A stretch of 64,000 nucleotides of DNA from assembly GCF_000238775.2 (NCBI RefSeq), contig NZ_AFEJ02000002.1, positions 1,783,501 through 1,847,500 on the forward strand, in the 5' to 3' direction. Below the pieces are notes generated by a model. The model made no database searches. It saw only the letters and a program-made list of their open reading frames with translations, and had not been told where the DNA came from. Below are positions 54,840-64,000 of this stretch, piece after piece. A program made the translations under genes and the position numbers. The DNA is from Acaryochloris sp. CCMEE 5410 (GTDB lineage Bacteria; Cyanobacteriota; Cyanobacteriia; Thermosynechococcales; Thermosynechococcaceae). The stretch's first letter is position 1; each line of letters starts with the position of its first letter.

Positions 54840-55676
54840 ATGACCGCCACTCAACTCCATCCCTCCAAACAACTGAAAAAGCTACAGGCTCGCCTTAGAG
54901 GACTAGTGGGTAAAGCCATTCGTGACTACAACATGATCGAAGCAGGCGATCGAATTATGGTGTGCTTGTCAGGGGGCAAAGATTCCTACACCATGCTGGA
55001 TATATTGCTGCACCTGCAGCGGGCTGCCCCCATTGAGTTTGAGATTTTAGCCGTTAACTTGGATCAGAAGCAACCGAATTTCCCCGAAACGGTTTTACCG
55101 AATTACCTGGAAAAATTACAAGTCCCCTACCGGATTGTTGAAGAAGATACCTACAGTACCGTCAAGCGGGTTATCCCAGAAGGTAAAACCATGTGTGGCC
55201 TTTGTTCTCGGTTGCGGCGGGGAATTTTATATCGAGTGGCTCAAGAAGAACAGGCAACCAAAATTGCACTGGGTCATCATCGAGAAGACATTATCGAAAC
55301 CCTCTTTCTCAATCTTTTCCATGCAGGCAAGTTAGAGGCAATGCCACCCAAACTACTGAGTGACAATCGCCAGCACATGGTGATTCGCCCCCTCGCCTAT
55401 TGCCCCGAAGCCGATATCCAGCGCTATGCTATTTTGCGTCAGTTTCCGATTATTCCCTGCACACTGTGTGGATCTCAGGACACCCTGCAGCGAGTCCAAG
55501 TTAAGCAAATGCTGCAAACTTGGGAACAGTCTGCTCCAGGGCGACTAGAAACGATTTTTCGCAGCTTACAAAATATCGAATTGTCCCAACTTGCCGATCC
55601 GCAGCATTTTGATTTTGCCAATTTGGCTATTGAATCCACCTTTGGCAGTAATTCACTGGATCAGTCGCAAATCTAG
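54840..55676 (+). CDS. ttcA: tRNA 2-thiocytidine synthetase TtcA
   Basis: 278 residues from ATG 54840 ([20 protein letters not shown]); an in-frame TTG at 54813 is less likely. The PP-loop [15 protein letters not shown] (about 40), the Fe-S Cys pair [12 protein letters not shown] (about 109) and the later IPCTLCGSQ are TtcA signatures. It thiolates cytidine 32 in some tRNAs with ATP and a [4Fe-4S] cluster. Its 3' end overlaps the DUF3747 gene by four bases on the opposite strand. Confidence 0.93.
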   Translation: MTATQLHPSKQLKKLQARLRGLVGKAIRDYNMIEAGDRIMVCLSGGKDSYTMLDILLHLQRAAPIEFEILAVNLDQKQPNFPETVLPNYLEKLQVPYRIVEEDTYSTVKRVIPEGKTMCGLCSRLRRGILYRVAQEEQATKIALGHHREDIIETLFLNLFHAGKLEAMPPKLLSDNRQHMVIRPLAYCPEADIQRYAILRQFPIIPCTLCGSQDTLQRVQVKQMLQTWEQSAPGRLETIFRSLQNIELSQLADPQHFDFANLAIESTFGSNSLDQSQI

Positions 55677-57163
55677 CGAATCTCAAGAATCCCCTCAATC
55701 CCTTCCAGGCTCAACATATCCAGGCGCTCTTTCGCTTCGACCTGTTGCTCATAAGCACCCACTTGTAAGACAGGTAGGCCTTGATACCTGGAACGAAATG
55801 CATCGGGAACTAAGGTTTTGATTCGCTTGTATTCGGTTGCGTTTGCAGCCTTAACGATCACTCGGTACCGGAGTCTGGATTGCTCATCAAGGGGTGGTGG
55901 TGGTGGATTTTCAGCCTCTGCCATGGCAGTTAACGGTTGGTCCCGACTGGTATCTTGACTGGCGGAATAAATATCTGATGCCGGACTATAACGCCCTAAA
56001 GGAATAGTCTCTTGAGGCACAAGCAGAATATCTCCAGAATTTAGGCTCGGTCCTGGCTCGGGCAAACTAGGCAAGGCGCTAGGGATGGGAGCAATAGCCG
56101 TACGGTGAGGCGGAGGCACTGGAATGGGAATTGGACGGGTAAAGAGTCCCGTTGGCAAGGGTGATTTTGCCGCCAACTTTACTAACTGTCGCCGTTTACT
56201 GGCTGTGCGCTTGGAGTCAGGGCGATATCGGTTGGATTGCGGAGAGGTTACGGGTGGAGGTGGGCTTTCTCCTGATAATTCCGGTAACTCTGGATCAGTT
56301 TCAGGGCGAGGGAGTGCGATCGCACCGGGTGTTTTGCGGGCCTGGGACGGGGGAACCGAAGGCACGGAAGGTTGGGTCTGGTCAGGTACTGGAATTTCAA
56401 TGGGAGAGGTAATGAGATTCGTTAGCTCATCCCGTTCCTGGGATAGCTCTTTTTTCCCCTTTGATTGAGGAGTAGCTTTAGAGGGAGTGGCCTGTTGGGG
56501 CGGTGGCTCTAGGGGCGGAAGGCTCTCTACATCAGCCGTGGGCGGAACGTCCTCCCCATCAAGGGGTGGCACCGCATCAGAGGGTGCTTCAGCAATGGCT
56601 TTTGGCTCGGTACTTGGGACTTGATCGCGGGTGAAATAAATATGACCCAGGGTTTTACCGTTGTAACTTCGCTTGGCAAACCGCCAACCCGGTTCAAGGT
56701 CAATTTTCAAAAATCCATCGGCTAGAGCTTGGGTTTGGCCAATTTTCAGCTTCGGTGCCTGGGGGTTGCGAGAGGGATATCCCATCAGCACTAGGGTACC
56801 GTTTTGTTTCACCACGGACAGGCGATAGTCCAAAGCATAGTCCTGGCCTGCTTGGCGGATGGAATACCCATTGCTGTCCGTACTCCGTCCACAGATACCC
56901 GTGAAGTCAAACTGGAGGAGCAAAGGCTCGATGCCGCCAGGCTGATCCGCTTTTTCTTCCCAGCAGGCTTGGGTTGATGAGATTTGCTCCAGAATAATCA
57001 GGTTATATTGCTTTCCTTCTGCAAACGGAACTGCGATCGCAATAAATTTACTTTGGTCCACTTCTTCTTGGCCAAAGGTATAAGCCTGGGATGAATGCGG
57101 GAGTAGCAGGCTCAGAAATAGGCTGGAAATCGCTACCGTAACCCAACTCAAATGATATTTCAT
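55673..57163 (-). CDS. DUF3747 protein with Pro-rich middle and SPOR-like end
   Basis: 496 residues. Signal peptide (about 1-27, ending SSQA). A DUF3747 domain follows (about 28-185) with [21 protein letters not shown] (shortened), CWEE and [20 protein letters not shown] long Pro/Ser/Thr-rich linker (about 190-420) leads to a C-terminal repeat-like domain ([20 protein letters not shown] to [16 protein letters not shown]) resembling SPOR peptidoglycan-binding units. It is presumably a cell-envelope protein. Domain functions are not established; the SPOR resemblance is mine. Confidence 0.76.
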   Translation of the reverse strand: MKYHLSWVTVAISSLFLSLLLPHSSQAYTFGQEEVDQSKFIAIAVPFAEGKQYNLIILEQISSTQACWEEKADQPGGIEPLLLQFDFTGICGRSTDSNGYSIRQAGQDYALDYRLSVVKQNGTLVLMGYPSRNPQAPKLKIGQTQALADGFLKIDLEPGWRFAKRSYNGKTLGHIYFTRDQVPSTEPKAIAEAPSDAVPPLDGEDVPPTADVESLPPLEPPPQQATPSKATPQSKGKKELSQERDELTNLITSPIEIPVPDQTQPSVPSVPPSQARKTPGAIALPRPETDPELPELSGESPPPPVTSPQSNRYRPDSKRTASKRRQLVKLAAKSPLPTGLFTRPIPIPVPPPHRTAIAPIPSALPSLPEPGPSLNSGDILLVPQETIPLGRYSPASDIYSASQDTSRDQPLTAMAEAENPPPPPLDEQSRLRYRVIVKAANATEYKRIKTLVPDAFRSRYQGLPVLQVGAYEQQVEAKERLDMLSLEGIEGILEIR

Positions 57164-57657
57164 GATGCCTACCCGCTTCCCAAAATATGAGTGATTTGCT
57201 GCTACAACTGGCTAAACTTTTGAAGAAATCCCATACCAAACCTGTGAGCTAAACGTGGATTTACACGGCTGCAAAATCCCATTTAACCCAAAATCAAAAT
57301 GGTCGGTGGTGCCAAATTTTATCCTATTTTTTAGCCAAAGCTAAAAGCGAAATATAAGTTAACAAAACTCGGTCTTATCCAGAGTCTAAAAGGCAAAAAT
57401 CACTGAGTATAAATAGCTATTTTGCTTTCAGATTCTAAAACCTAAATTCAGATTCAGATCAATAATTCACTATGTCTAAAATGTATTTTTAGACACAACA
57501 AAGTTCGATATTTCCTTGCTGAGATCCTTAGCATCACCTCAGAAAAAATATGCGACCTAATTCTAATTTTATTTTCGAAAGATAATAAAGCCGAACCAAA
57601 ATTCTTTTACAGATTCTCCTCAAAATAGAACTGACTCTCTCACTGCCCGTTCAATCT
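57164..57657. other. AT-rich divergent intergenic region
   Basis: No gene is supported here. It divides the minus-strand DUF3747 gene from the plus-strand membrane-protein gene and so must hold both promoters. A perfect inverted repeat is present at 57473-57495. Confidence 0.55.
57473..57495. promoter_or_regulatory. Perfect inverted repeat, candidate operator
   Basis: TGTCTAAAA, TGTAT, TTTTAGACA: nine-base arms, exact, five-base spacer, in the AT-rich region between divergent genes. The centre lies about 175 bases before the ATG of the membrane-protein gene. Could be bound by a dimeric regulator; the regulator is unknown. Confidence 0.4.
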
Positions 57658-58164
57658 ATGCCTCAAACGGTCCATCCTGACACTATGAATAGAAAACGCT
57701 TAGCACACCCCATTTATTCCTGGGGCTATCTCTTAGGTCTACTGATGGCCTACATGGCTGTGGGGTGGATCTTGGCAGCCTATGCCGCTCCCTCAGGGAT
57801 GTGGATATGGACCTTTCTGCTGATTGCCTATGTTGCCTGGGCGGATACTGGTGCGATCGCAGGTGCAATGCTATGGGTGGTTTCTGTCGTGTGGATCGCT
57901 GCATACACCACCGCAACCCCCTTACTGATGCACTGGAAAGGGCCAACTTGGGCAATCTCATTAGTAGGGGTGTGGATATTCGCCATTGGGGTTGTGCTGC
58001 TACTGGCATTTGCTCGATCAGCAATTCAGCCATTGGGCTGGTCTCGAATAAAGACGTTTTATCGTCTGCTGATGCTCACAGGCGCAGGCTTGATCATCGG
58101 TCGTTTACTCTATCTGGGATCAATGCCTACTCCCCAATCGATGGCCCTACTCTATATGACTTAG
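57658..58164 (+). CDS. Hypothetical integral membrane protein
   Basis: 168 residues, five predicted helices (for example YLLGLLMAYMAVGWILAAYA and GVWIFAIGVVLLLAFARSAI). Start may be the first ATG or the internal MNRKRLAHPIYSWGY at codon 9. No family recognised. The next gene follows 18 bases downstream in the same direction, so they probably form a two-gene operon. No catalytic motif is visible. Confidence 0.65.
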   Translation: MPQTVHPDTMNRKRLAHPIYSWGYLLGLLMAYMAVGWILAAYAAPSGMWIWTFLLIAYVAWADTGAIAGAMLWVVSVVWIAAYTTATPLLMHWKGPTWAISLVGVWIFAIGVVLLLAFARSAIQPLGWSRIKTFYRLLMLTGAGLIIGRLLYLGSMPTPQSMALLYMT

Positions 58165-58182
58165 TTACAGGAGATACCTCGG

Positions 58183-58740
58183 TTGCCTCAGTCCTCATTT
58201 TCCAAAGATCGAAATCACACCACCCCCAAAGACCAGACCGTCATATCTTCAACGGATACTCCTTCACAGCCGATCTCTGGGCCTGACTATATCAAACATA
58301 TCGATCCCAGTCTTTTATCCAATTTAAATACATCCCAAGTACTGGAAATCAAGCAATTTATTAGTCAAGCCATTGCCCATGAAGTGACTCAAAAAACAGC
58401 CCATTTAAGCGTCAATCATAATCAGGTTGAAAGTCAAGATTTCACTCGCAAAAAACGTAAATCTAAACTCATAGATATTCGCTTTGTCATTGACTTATTG
58501 TTCTCACGCTTTTACGTTGTATTAATGGTGGGCAAAGACGTCCGCAAAGGCCAGCGTTCTTATCCCACATCTCGAGCCACTAAAGCAGGCAATATGATCG
58601 CCGCTTTTATTCTAATTGTGGCGATGAATCTACTCATCTCTGCCATCTTGCTCTTAAGTCTTTATTTACTCAAGTCGGCTCTAAATATTGACTTAATGCC
58701 TGGACATTTTTCAGATCAGCTAGAAATCTTAAAAAAATAA
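58183..58740 (+). CDS. Hypothetical protein with Ser/Thr-rich head and two membrane helices
   Basis: 185 residues from a TTG start with GGAG nine bases before it. The first 60 residues are polar; then VLEIKQFISQAIAHEVTQK, a basic KKRKSKLIDIRF piece, an apparent helix at about 100-118 and one at about 138-160 (MIAAFILIVAMNLLISAILL). Not recognised. It is translationally close to the previous gene (18 bases). The RKGQRSYPTSRATKAGN segment between the helices is polar and may be cytoplasmic. Confidence 0.6.
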   Translation: MPQSSFSKDRNHTTPKDQTVISSTDTPSQPISGPDYIKHIDPSLLSNLNTSQVLEIKQFISQAIAHEVTQKTAHLSVNHNQVESQDFTRKKRKSKLIDIRFVIDLLFSRFYVVLMVGKDVRKGQRSYPTSRATKAGNMIAAFILIVAMNLLISAILLLSLYLLKSALNIDLMPGHFSDQLEILKK

Positions 58741-58831
58741 GAATATCAACCCTCTTCTGTCTTAGTTGAGTGCTTGTTTCAACTCAACCACTTGATAGGA
58801 TAGAAAAGGTTTATTCGTAATACTTTTTCTA

Positions 58832-59869
58832 ATGATGAATGCAACCTCGACCCTTTATCGCATCTTGGATGCCAACCTCGATCGAGCACGGGAAGGGTTG
58901 CGGGTGATCGAAGAATGGTGTCGATTTGGTCTAGAAGATTCTCAGATGAGTGCTCAGTGCAAGCAGCTTCGTCAGGAACTGGCCAGATGGCATCATCCTC
59001 CCCTACGGATGGCCCGAGATACCCCCAATGATCCAGGCACCCAGCTCACCCATCCCCAAGAGGCAATCCGCACTGACTTGCCAACAGTTGTACAAGCCAA
59101 TCTTTGCCGGGTACAAGAAGCCCTGCGAGTACTAGAGGAATACAGCAAGATTTACGATATCCAGATGGCAGCGGCCTGTAAGCAGATGCGATATCAGGTG
59201 TATACCCTAGACACTCAACTCCACCCCCGCCATCGCTTGCAGCAATTACTTGATGCGCCGCTCTATCTAGTCACGTCTCCCAGCGACCAGTTGACCGCCG
59301 TTGTCGAAGCAGCCTTAAAGGGAGGACTCAAGCTGGTTCAATATCGAGAGAAACAAGCGGACGACGATCAGCGCTTGGCCGTTGCCCAGACTTTATGTCG
59401 GCTATGCCATCAATACAATGCTCTATTTATCGTCAATGATCGAATTGATATTGCTGTAGCCGTGGATGCCGATGGGGTTCATTTAGGACAGCAGGACATG
59501 ACTATGGCGGTGGCCCGTCAAATGTTAGGCCCCGATAAGCTAGTAGGACGCTCCACCACTAATCCACAAGAAATGGAAAGAGCCATCCAAGAAGAAGCAG
59601 ACTATATTGGCGTCGGCCCCATCTATGAAACCCCTACCAAAGCAGGCAAAGCTGCCGTGGGTCATGAGTATATCCGCTATGCTAATCAACATGCACCCAT
59701 GCCTTACTATGCGATCGGTGGCATTGATGAAGCAAATCTAGGAGAGGTGTTGGCGGCGGGTGCCCAACGGGTGGCTGTGGTGAGGGCGATTATGAATGCC
59801 CCTTCGCCAACTCAGAGGGTTCAACAAATGCTGCGACAGTTTCCCACCCCCCTTGCGCCACCCGATTAG
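58832..59869 (+). CDS. thiE: Thiamine-phosphate synthase with extra N-terminal domain
   Basis: 345 residues. The N-terminal third (about 1-130; TLYRILDANLDRAREGLRVIE) is an all-helical domain found fused to ThiE in cyanobacteria, of undefined role. The C-terminal two-thirds is the TIM barrel: LVQYREKQADD (about 167), FIVNDRIDIAVAVDADGVHLG (shortened; NDR and DG-V-H-L-G-Q) and YIGVGPIYETPTKAG with the G-V-G-P phosphate site. It joins HMP-PP and thiazole phosphate to make thiamine phosphate. No TPP riboswitch is seen in the 91 bases before it; only a weak GTTGAGT/ACTCAAC hairpin. thiS lies 2.8 kb downstream. Confidence 0.94.
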   Translation: MMNATSTLYRILDANLDRAREGLRVIEEWCRFGLEDSQMSAQCKQLRQELARWHHPPLRMARDTPNDPGTQLTHPQEAIRTDLPTVVQANLCRVQEALRVLEEYSKIYDIQMAAACKQMRYQVYTLDTQLHPRHRLQQLLDAPLYLVTSPSDQLTAVVEAALKGGLKLVQYREKQADDDQRLAVAQTLCRLCHQYNALFIVNDRIDIAVAVDADGVHLGQQDMTMAVARQMLGPDKLVGRSTTNPQEMERAIQEEADYIGVGPIYETPTKAGKAAVGHEYIRYANQHAPMPYYAIGGIDEANLGEVLAAGAQRVAVVRAIMNAPSPTQRVQQMLRQFPTPLAPPD

Positions 59870-60015
59870 ACCAATTTTTCATGTCCCCTTTTTGTTCCAA
59901 CTTCTGTAGTGCTTTGCCACGTAGACAATGACGGGGTCTACACGGCTTAACTCCTTTGATATCAGGTTTTTTACTTGCAGTCGTGCAATCGAAGTCCCTG
60001 TGGGAGAGCAGTCGT
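59870..60015. other. Short gene-free stretch after thiE
   Basis: Together with 60139-60317 this flanks one doubtful small frame. No promoter, hairpin with T-run or other signal that I would call. Confidence 0.4.
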
Positions 60016-60138
60016 ATGCCCAGTTATGAATTACTTCAGCTTGCTTCACCTCAGTTCTATGCGCTACTGCTGATAGGTTTTCCTACAGGTTCCTTCATAC
60101 TGCTCATTGTTGTTGCATCTGAACACCTGGCAGATTAG
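60016..60138 (+). CDS. Possible 40-residue membrane peptide
   Basis: ATG at 60016, MPSYELLQLASPQFYALLLI then a single hydrophobic helix, ending SEHLAD. GGGAGA lies about eight bases upstream. The frame is open to an earlier start at 59956. The form (short polar head, one helix, acidic end) resembles small photosynthetic-complex subunits but matches none that I know. It may be chance. The 179 bases after it to the DUF2157 gene are featureless. Confidence 0.35.
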   Translation: MPSYELLQLASPQFYALLLIGFPTGSFILLIVVASEHLAD

Positions 60139-60317
60139 AGGCATTGAGCTACTGGTTTGGGCGTTGTTAATAGATTTTGCATGCTGAGTCTAAAACAATG
60201 ACGATGGCATCAACCCGTTAAGAATTTAAGAGCTAAGGCTTTTGTTCGGTTTGGTGAACCCACGGTTGCAGTCACTCAGTTTTTCTGAGGACAAAATATA
60301 GCCATGCGGAGGTACTG

Positions 60318-61760
60318 ATGGTATCAGAGAAGTTTCGCAGTCAATTGCAGCAAGAATCCAAAAAATGGCAGATACAAGGCTTCATCGATGAGTCGCTTTA
60401 CCAAGCTTTATCGGAACGATATCGATTTGGTGACCTTGAACCTGCTGCCAACCTGCGATTTATTAGCCTTATTATCGGAATTGGCTGCATTCTTTTGGGA
60501 TTGGGCGTTATTACGTTCGTGGCTGCTAATTGGCAACACTTATCACGACTCTTGCGCATCATTCTCTTGATGAGTGTATTTATCAGCGTCAATGCAGCTG
60601 GGTTTTATTTCTGGCAATGTCGTCCAGTTCAAGGGGGCTGGCAAAAATTAGGCAAAGGCTTTTTACTCACAGGAGCACTTATCTTAGGGGCCAATATCGC
60701 GTTGATGTCACAAATGTTTCATCAAAGTCGGCCTGGGTACGAACTTTACTGGGTCTGGGGGGTTGGGGTGTTAGCGATGGCCTATAGTCTCCGATTGATT
60801 TCTCTAGGTATATTGGCTTGGATGTTGATCTCTATCGGTTATTTGTGGTCAAATTTTGCCCCACTCCTAGGAGGCACAATGGCGACAGATTGGATCAACA
60901 CTTTACATGGTCATATGGGATTAATCTTCGGTGTCATGTTTGTGCCCTTGGCATATCTATGTCAGTCTCGAACAATATTTGCACTGGCAGCCATTAGTTT
61001 TGCAGTTGCTATGCCGTATGGAATCAGTGTTCGGCTTGACTATATTTCAGCACCTGCTTGGCTGATCGCATGCATTATAATTCTGCCCACTGCTCTTTTA
61101 TGGACCTATGATAGCCACAACTGGCGCTTTAGACAGCGTCCTCATCACCACCGCTCAGGCGTTGCTAAACTCACTGATCCATTCCAATCGGTAGCTCGCA
61201 GTTTATCAATTTGGTGCTTAGGGCCATTGCTGTACAGTTTATCTTTTCGTGGGCTATGGCAATCTACTGGGACCCCCACAGAAATAGCCCAAGTCTGGCA
61301 ACCTTCTTGGCATTACCTGGATCTTCTCGGATACATTTTACTAGCGAGCCTGGGGTGGTTGCGCTTGAGCTGGCCACTGCTCCGATTTAGAGTGCCCCAG
61401 CAAAAATGGGTTAATAGCGGTCTAATTGCTAGCTGTTTGGTTCTGACAGGCATGATGATGTCCTATGAACAGCTCCAACATCACCTCATTGCCCCACTAC
61501 TATTCAATGTAATGCTGTTTATATTAGCGATCGCACTCTTGCATGACGGCTTGATTTTAGGGAAGCGTCGGACTTTCTGGGGCGGCATGGGGCTGCTGAT
61601 ATTGGGGATAGTCAGCCGCATGTTGGAATACAACACAGATTTAATCTTGAAGTCAGTGGTCTTTATGTTGTGCGGAATAGGCGTGATCCTGGCAGGACTA
61701 GTATTTGAGCGCCGTTTTCAGCACATACAACCTTCTCTACCCAGTTCATCTCAGGAGTAA
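60318..61760 (+). CDS. DUF2157-domain membrane protein
   Basis: 480 residues. The N-terminal soluble head (about 1-45; QLQQESKKWQIQGFIDESLY) with the WQxxGxID pattern is the start of DUF2157, followed by about twelve membrane helices, the first being ISLIIGIGCILLGLGVITFV with the FVAANWQHLS end typical of the family. The role is not established. The next gene (GDYXXLXY type) follows five bases later; the two families commonly occur together, so they probably work as a pair in the membrane. Confidence 0.85.
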   Translation: MVSEKFRSQLQQESKKWQIQGFIDESLYQALSERYRFGDLEPAANLRFISLIIGIGCILLGLGVITFVAANWQHLSRLLRIILLMSVFISVNAAGFYFWQCRPVQGGWQKLGKGFLLTGALILGANIALMSQMFHQSRPGYELYWVWGVGVLAMAYSLRLISLGILAWMLISIGYLWSNFAPLLGGTMATDWINTLHGHMGLIFGVMFVPLAYLCQSRTIFALAAISFAVAMPYGISVRLDYISAPAWLIACIIILPTALLWTYDSHNWRFRQRPHHHRSGVAKLTDPFQSVARSLSIWCLGPLLYSLSFRGLWQSTGTPTEIAQVWQPSWHYLDLLGYILLASLGWLRLSWPLLRFRVPQQKWVNSGLIASCLVLTGMMMSYEQLQHHLIAPLLFNVMLFILAIALLHDGLILGKRRTFWGGMGLLILGIVSRMLEYNTDLILKSVVFMLCGIGVILAGLVFERRFQHIQPSLPSSSQE

Positions 61761-61765
61761 AGACG

Positions 61766-62407
61766 ATGACTTCTTCCTTTCCTAACGGGACTCATCAGCC
61801 CTCTTTGATCCCAGAGGATCAAAAAAATCAGCAGTCCCGTCGTTGGTCTCCCTGGCGTTTATGGGCGCCCTTGGCATTCCAAACAATTTTAATTGGGGCC
61901 ATTCCTTTCCAAAGCGCCTTTATTTACCTAAAGGGCCAGCCCGTCACCTTGCAAACTGCTCCTGTTGATCCTTATGATTTTTTGCGGGGGTATTCCCAGA
62001 CTCTGAGCTATGACATTTCCAGGGCTAGTCAACTTAGAGCACTGCCGGGGGGCGAAGCGGTGTTTAAATCTCTAGAAGCAACTGACAAATCTACTCTATA
62101 TGTTGTTTTGCAAGCTCCTGAGAAAATGACTACACCTCCCACCCCGTGGCAGCCCGTTATGGTCAGTGATACTACCTCTATTCCTTTAGCCAATAACCAA
62201 GTATTCCTCAAAGGCCAGTATGAGAATTGGCAAGTCCGCTACAACTTAGAGACTTACTATATGCCGGAAGATCAAAGAGAGCGGATGAATGATCGGATTC
62301 GGAAGGTGCAGTCGCAACAAGCATTTGTTGTCGATATCAAAGTAGACGATCAAGGTAATAGTGTTCCTGTTAGTCTGTGGATTAACCAACAAAACTACAA
62401 GTTCTAG
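61766..62407 (+). CDS. GDYXXLXY-family membrane-anchored protein
   Basis: 213 residues. One N-terminal membrane helix (about 30-53, LWAPLAFQTILIGAIPFQSA) is followed by a periplasmic part with PVDPYDFLRGYSQTLSYDIS (about 66), the D-x2-x-L-x-G-Y-x2-L-x-Y pattern naming the family, and a late YFMPEDQ-like YYMPEDQRERMND segment. Function unknown. It follows the DUF2157 gene by five bases, the usual partner. Confidence 0.82.
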   Translation: MTSSFPNGTHQPSLIPEDQKNQQSRRWSPWRLWAPLAFQTILIGAIPFQSAFIYLKGQPVTLQTAPVDPYDFLRGYSQTLSYDISRASQLRALPGGEAVFKSLEATDKSTLYVVLQAPEKMTTPPTPWQPVMVSDTTSIPLANNQVFLKGQYENWQVRYNLETYYMPEDQRERMNDRIRKVQSQQAFVVDIKVDDQGNSVPVSLWINQQNYKF

Positions 62408-62657
62408 CACAGACCCGTTTGGGCTTTGCAGTAGTCTGAGAGTGCCCCACTAGATGTGGTGAAGAGCAGTATTATAGGATGGCTCCAAAATATCGCACTA
62501 TAAGCTCTAGCTAGAATAGCCACGGTTGATTGAGCTGGCCTCACTGATGTACAGCTATGCGGTTCAAGGTTAGCCTTGGAGTCTTGATCTTGAACCTACT
62601 ATAGAGACAGGCTTAACCGTATCGACTAGCCTTTGTTCAGGATTCCTCAGTTAAAAA

Positions 62658-62861
62658 ATGATTGACATTCAGGTCAATGGAGAACGACAAACCTGCGCCC
62701 CCAGCATGTTATTGCCAGAATTTCTGGTACAGTTAAACCTCAATCCTCGCCTCGTGGCGGTAGAATACAATGGCGAAATTCTGCATCGACAGTTTTGGGA
62801 AACCACCCACTTGCAGATGGGAGATCGCTTAGAAATCGTAACGATTGTGGGCGGCGGCTAA
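62658..62861 (+). CDS. thiS: Thiazole-synthesis sulfur carrier ThiS
   Basis: 67 residues, beta-grasp fold (MIDIQVNGERQTCAPSMLLP), VAVEYNGEILHRQFWETTHL in the middle, and DRLEIVTIVGGG at the end. The C-terminal Gly-Gly is needed for adenylation and thiocarboxylate formation, delivering sulfur to thiazole synthase. It stands alone; the partner genes are not in the window apart from thiE. The 250 bases upstream have no gene; a long imperfect hairpin (GGTTAGCCT...AGGCTTAACC, about 62567-62619) is present, but it does not match the TPP riboswitch pattern. Confidence 0.92.
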   Translation: MIDIQVNGERQTCAPSMLLPEFLVQLNLNPRLVAVEYNGEILHRQFWETTHLQMGDRLEIVTIVGGG

Positions 62862-63043
62862 GCAACCCTCAGCGCGATCTCAAGTCACGATTCTGAAGTT
62901 CGATCATTGTCTTGGAGTCTTTCTAAACTAGTGTGTACCTGAGCTGCATAGCTCTATCAGAAATATTGGTCATTTGTCAATGCTTTACCCAGACAATGTT
63001 GTTAAAATAAGTAACAGAGTTTAACAAAGGCAATCATCAGGTT

Positions 63044-64000
63044 ATGGGCCGTGTCGGTGTTCTATTACTGAATCTAGGGGGACCAGAACAGCTAAAGGAT
63101 GTACGTCCTTTTTTGTATAACCTGTTTGCTGACCCAGAAATTTTACGGTTGCCATTTGCCTGGATGCAAAAGCCTTTTGCCGGGCTAATTTCAACCATGC
63201 GAGCCCGAACGTCTCGGGACAACTATCGGCAAATCGGAGGCGGATCCCCCCTACGACGGATCACAGAAGCCCAAGCCCACGCGCTCCAAGATGACTTACA
63301 GGCTAAGGGATGTGACGCCCAGGTGTATATCGGCATGCGTTACTGGCACCCTTTTACAGAAGAAGCCGTCAACCGCATCAAACAGGATGGCATTGAAGAG
63401 CTGGTCATCCTGCCCTTGTATCCTCAGTTTTCTATTAGTACCAGTGGTTCGAGTATCCGGTTATTGGAAAAGATCTGGTCTGAAGATCCAGCATTACAAA
63501 AAATCAAGTACACCGTTATTTCCTCTTGGCACAATCGCCCTGGCTATGTTCAAGTTATGGCTGACTTTTTGCGTCAAGAGCTGGATCAATTTGAGAATCC
63601 AGACCAAACGACCGTGTTTTTTAGTGCCCATGGTGTCCCTCTCAGCTATGTCACTGAATCGGGTGACCCCTATCAGCAAGAGATTGAAACCAGTACTCAG
63701 CTGATTATGGAAGCGTTAGAACGCCCTAATCCCCATATCTTGGCCTATCAAAGCCGAGTGGGACCGATGGAGTGGTTACGCCCCTACACCACGAATGTGA
63801 TTGCCCATTTAGGTCAGCAAGGGGTGAAAGATTTAGTGGTGGTCCCCATTAGCTTTATCTCAGAACATATCGAGACTCTCCAAGAAATCGATATGGAATA
63901 CCGGCATTTAGCCCTGGAATCTGGCATTGAAAATTTTCGTCGGATGCCAGCTGTCAACACCCATCCAGACTTTATTGATACCCTCAGTGAAATGGTGCTG
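63044..64000 (+). CDS. hemH: Ferrochelatase, C-terminus cut by window edge
   Basis: 319 codons open to the end of the window from ATG 63044. [20 protein letters not shown] at the start, [19 protein letters not shown] (about 64), [19 protein letters not shown] (about 119), [11 protein letters not shown] (about 190, catalytic His) and [21 protein letters not shown] (last part carries the SEHIETL-E motif). It inserts Fe2+ into protoporphyrin IX, the last step of haem synthesis, at the membrane. Cyanobacterial forms usually have about 390 residues with a chlorophyll-binding-like C-terminal helix; that part is outside the window. Confidence 0.95.
   Translation, partial: MGRVGVLLLNLGGPEQLKDVRPFLYNLFADPEILRLPFAWMQKPFAGLISTMRARTSRDNYRQIGGGSPLRRITEAQAHALQDDLQAKGCDAQVYIGMRYWHPFTEEAVNRIKQDGIEELVILPLYPQFSISTSGSSIRLLEKIWSEDPALQKIKYTVISSWHNRPGYVQVMADFLRQELDQFENPDQTTVFFSAHGVPLSYVTESGDPYQQEIETSTQLIMEALERPNPHILAYQSRVGPMEWLRPYTTNVIAHLGQQGVKDLVVVPISFISEHIETLQEIDMEYRHLALESGIENFRRMPAVNTHPDFIDTLSEMVL

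Noticed and set aside
62408-62657. TPP riboswitch before thiS (a CTGAGA string is present)
   Set aside because: The other conserved parts of the TPP fold are not found at the right spacing, and the gene order gives no support beyond thiS itself.
1-64000. CRISPR array
   Set aside because: No regularly spaced short direct repeats and no cas genes were seen.

Overview
The window looks like a chromosomal segment of a cyanobacterium, probably close to Acaryochloris. This rests on scattered GCGATCGC (HIP1) octamers, two Tic20-like genes, a DUF3747 protein, a two-part ThiE, ClpC, GlgC, and a large load of insertion sequences. The genus is an inference; the phylum is fairly secure. Both window edges cut genes: a glycosyltransferase on the left and ferrochelatase (hemH) on the right.

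1-17.8 kb is an extracellular polysaccharide locus, all on the minus strand. In the direction of transcription it runs: glycosyltransferase, Wzc-like BY-kinase/co-polymerase, Wzx-like flippase, two methyltransferases, a WcaL-like glycosyltransferase, an IS5-type element, a dead Wzy-like polymerase gene, an intact Wzy-like polymerase, a methyltransferase with a Cys-rich head, and three GT4-type glycosyltransferases. The dead polymerase gene (5843-8446) carries an in-frame stop, a frameshift and a 1163-bp ISKra4-type insertion with a perfect 9-bp target duplication.

18.3-27.9 kb is a lasso peptide biosynthetic cluster, the most interesting part of the window. In transcription order: PqqD-like B1 (RRE), B2 leader peptidase, 2OG-Fe(II) oxygenase, HlpA-like glycosyltransferase, HPr-kinase homologue, JmjC/cupin oxygenase, lasso cyclase (asparagine synthetase homologue without the catalytic Cys2), two 46-residue precursor genes, and a McjD-like ABC exporter. 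Both precursors carry the YxxPxL...G...T leader signature, a predicted nine-residue ring (Asn1-Asp9) and a C-terminal Ser, the kind of residue phosphorylated by lasso HPr-kinase homologues. Each precursor is preceded by the same upstream element. The cluster therefore predicts a pair of heavily tailored lasso peptides.

28-64 kb is mostly ordinary housekeeping DNA: M20 amidohydrolase, ADP-ribosylglycohydrolase, tRNA-Arg, trmB, glgC, a PlsC-like acyltransferase, a RibD-C reductase, rpsF, an EAL phosphodiesterase, two Tic20-like proteins, glyA, a WecA/MraY-type transferase, cinA, aroQ, an ABC-F ATPase, a trypsin-TPR protein, rimI, clpC, a CDF exporter, RlpA, ttcA, DUF3747, thiE, a DUF2157/GDYXXLXY pair, thiS and hemH. 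An ISAs1-type element with a perfect 10-bp target duplication, but a transposase broken by at least three frameshifts, sits at 41303-42464.
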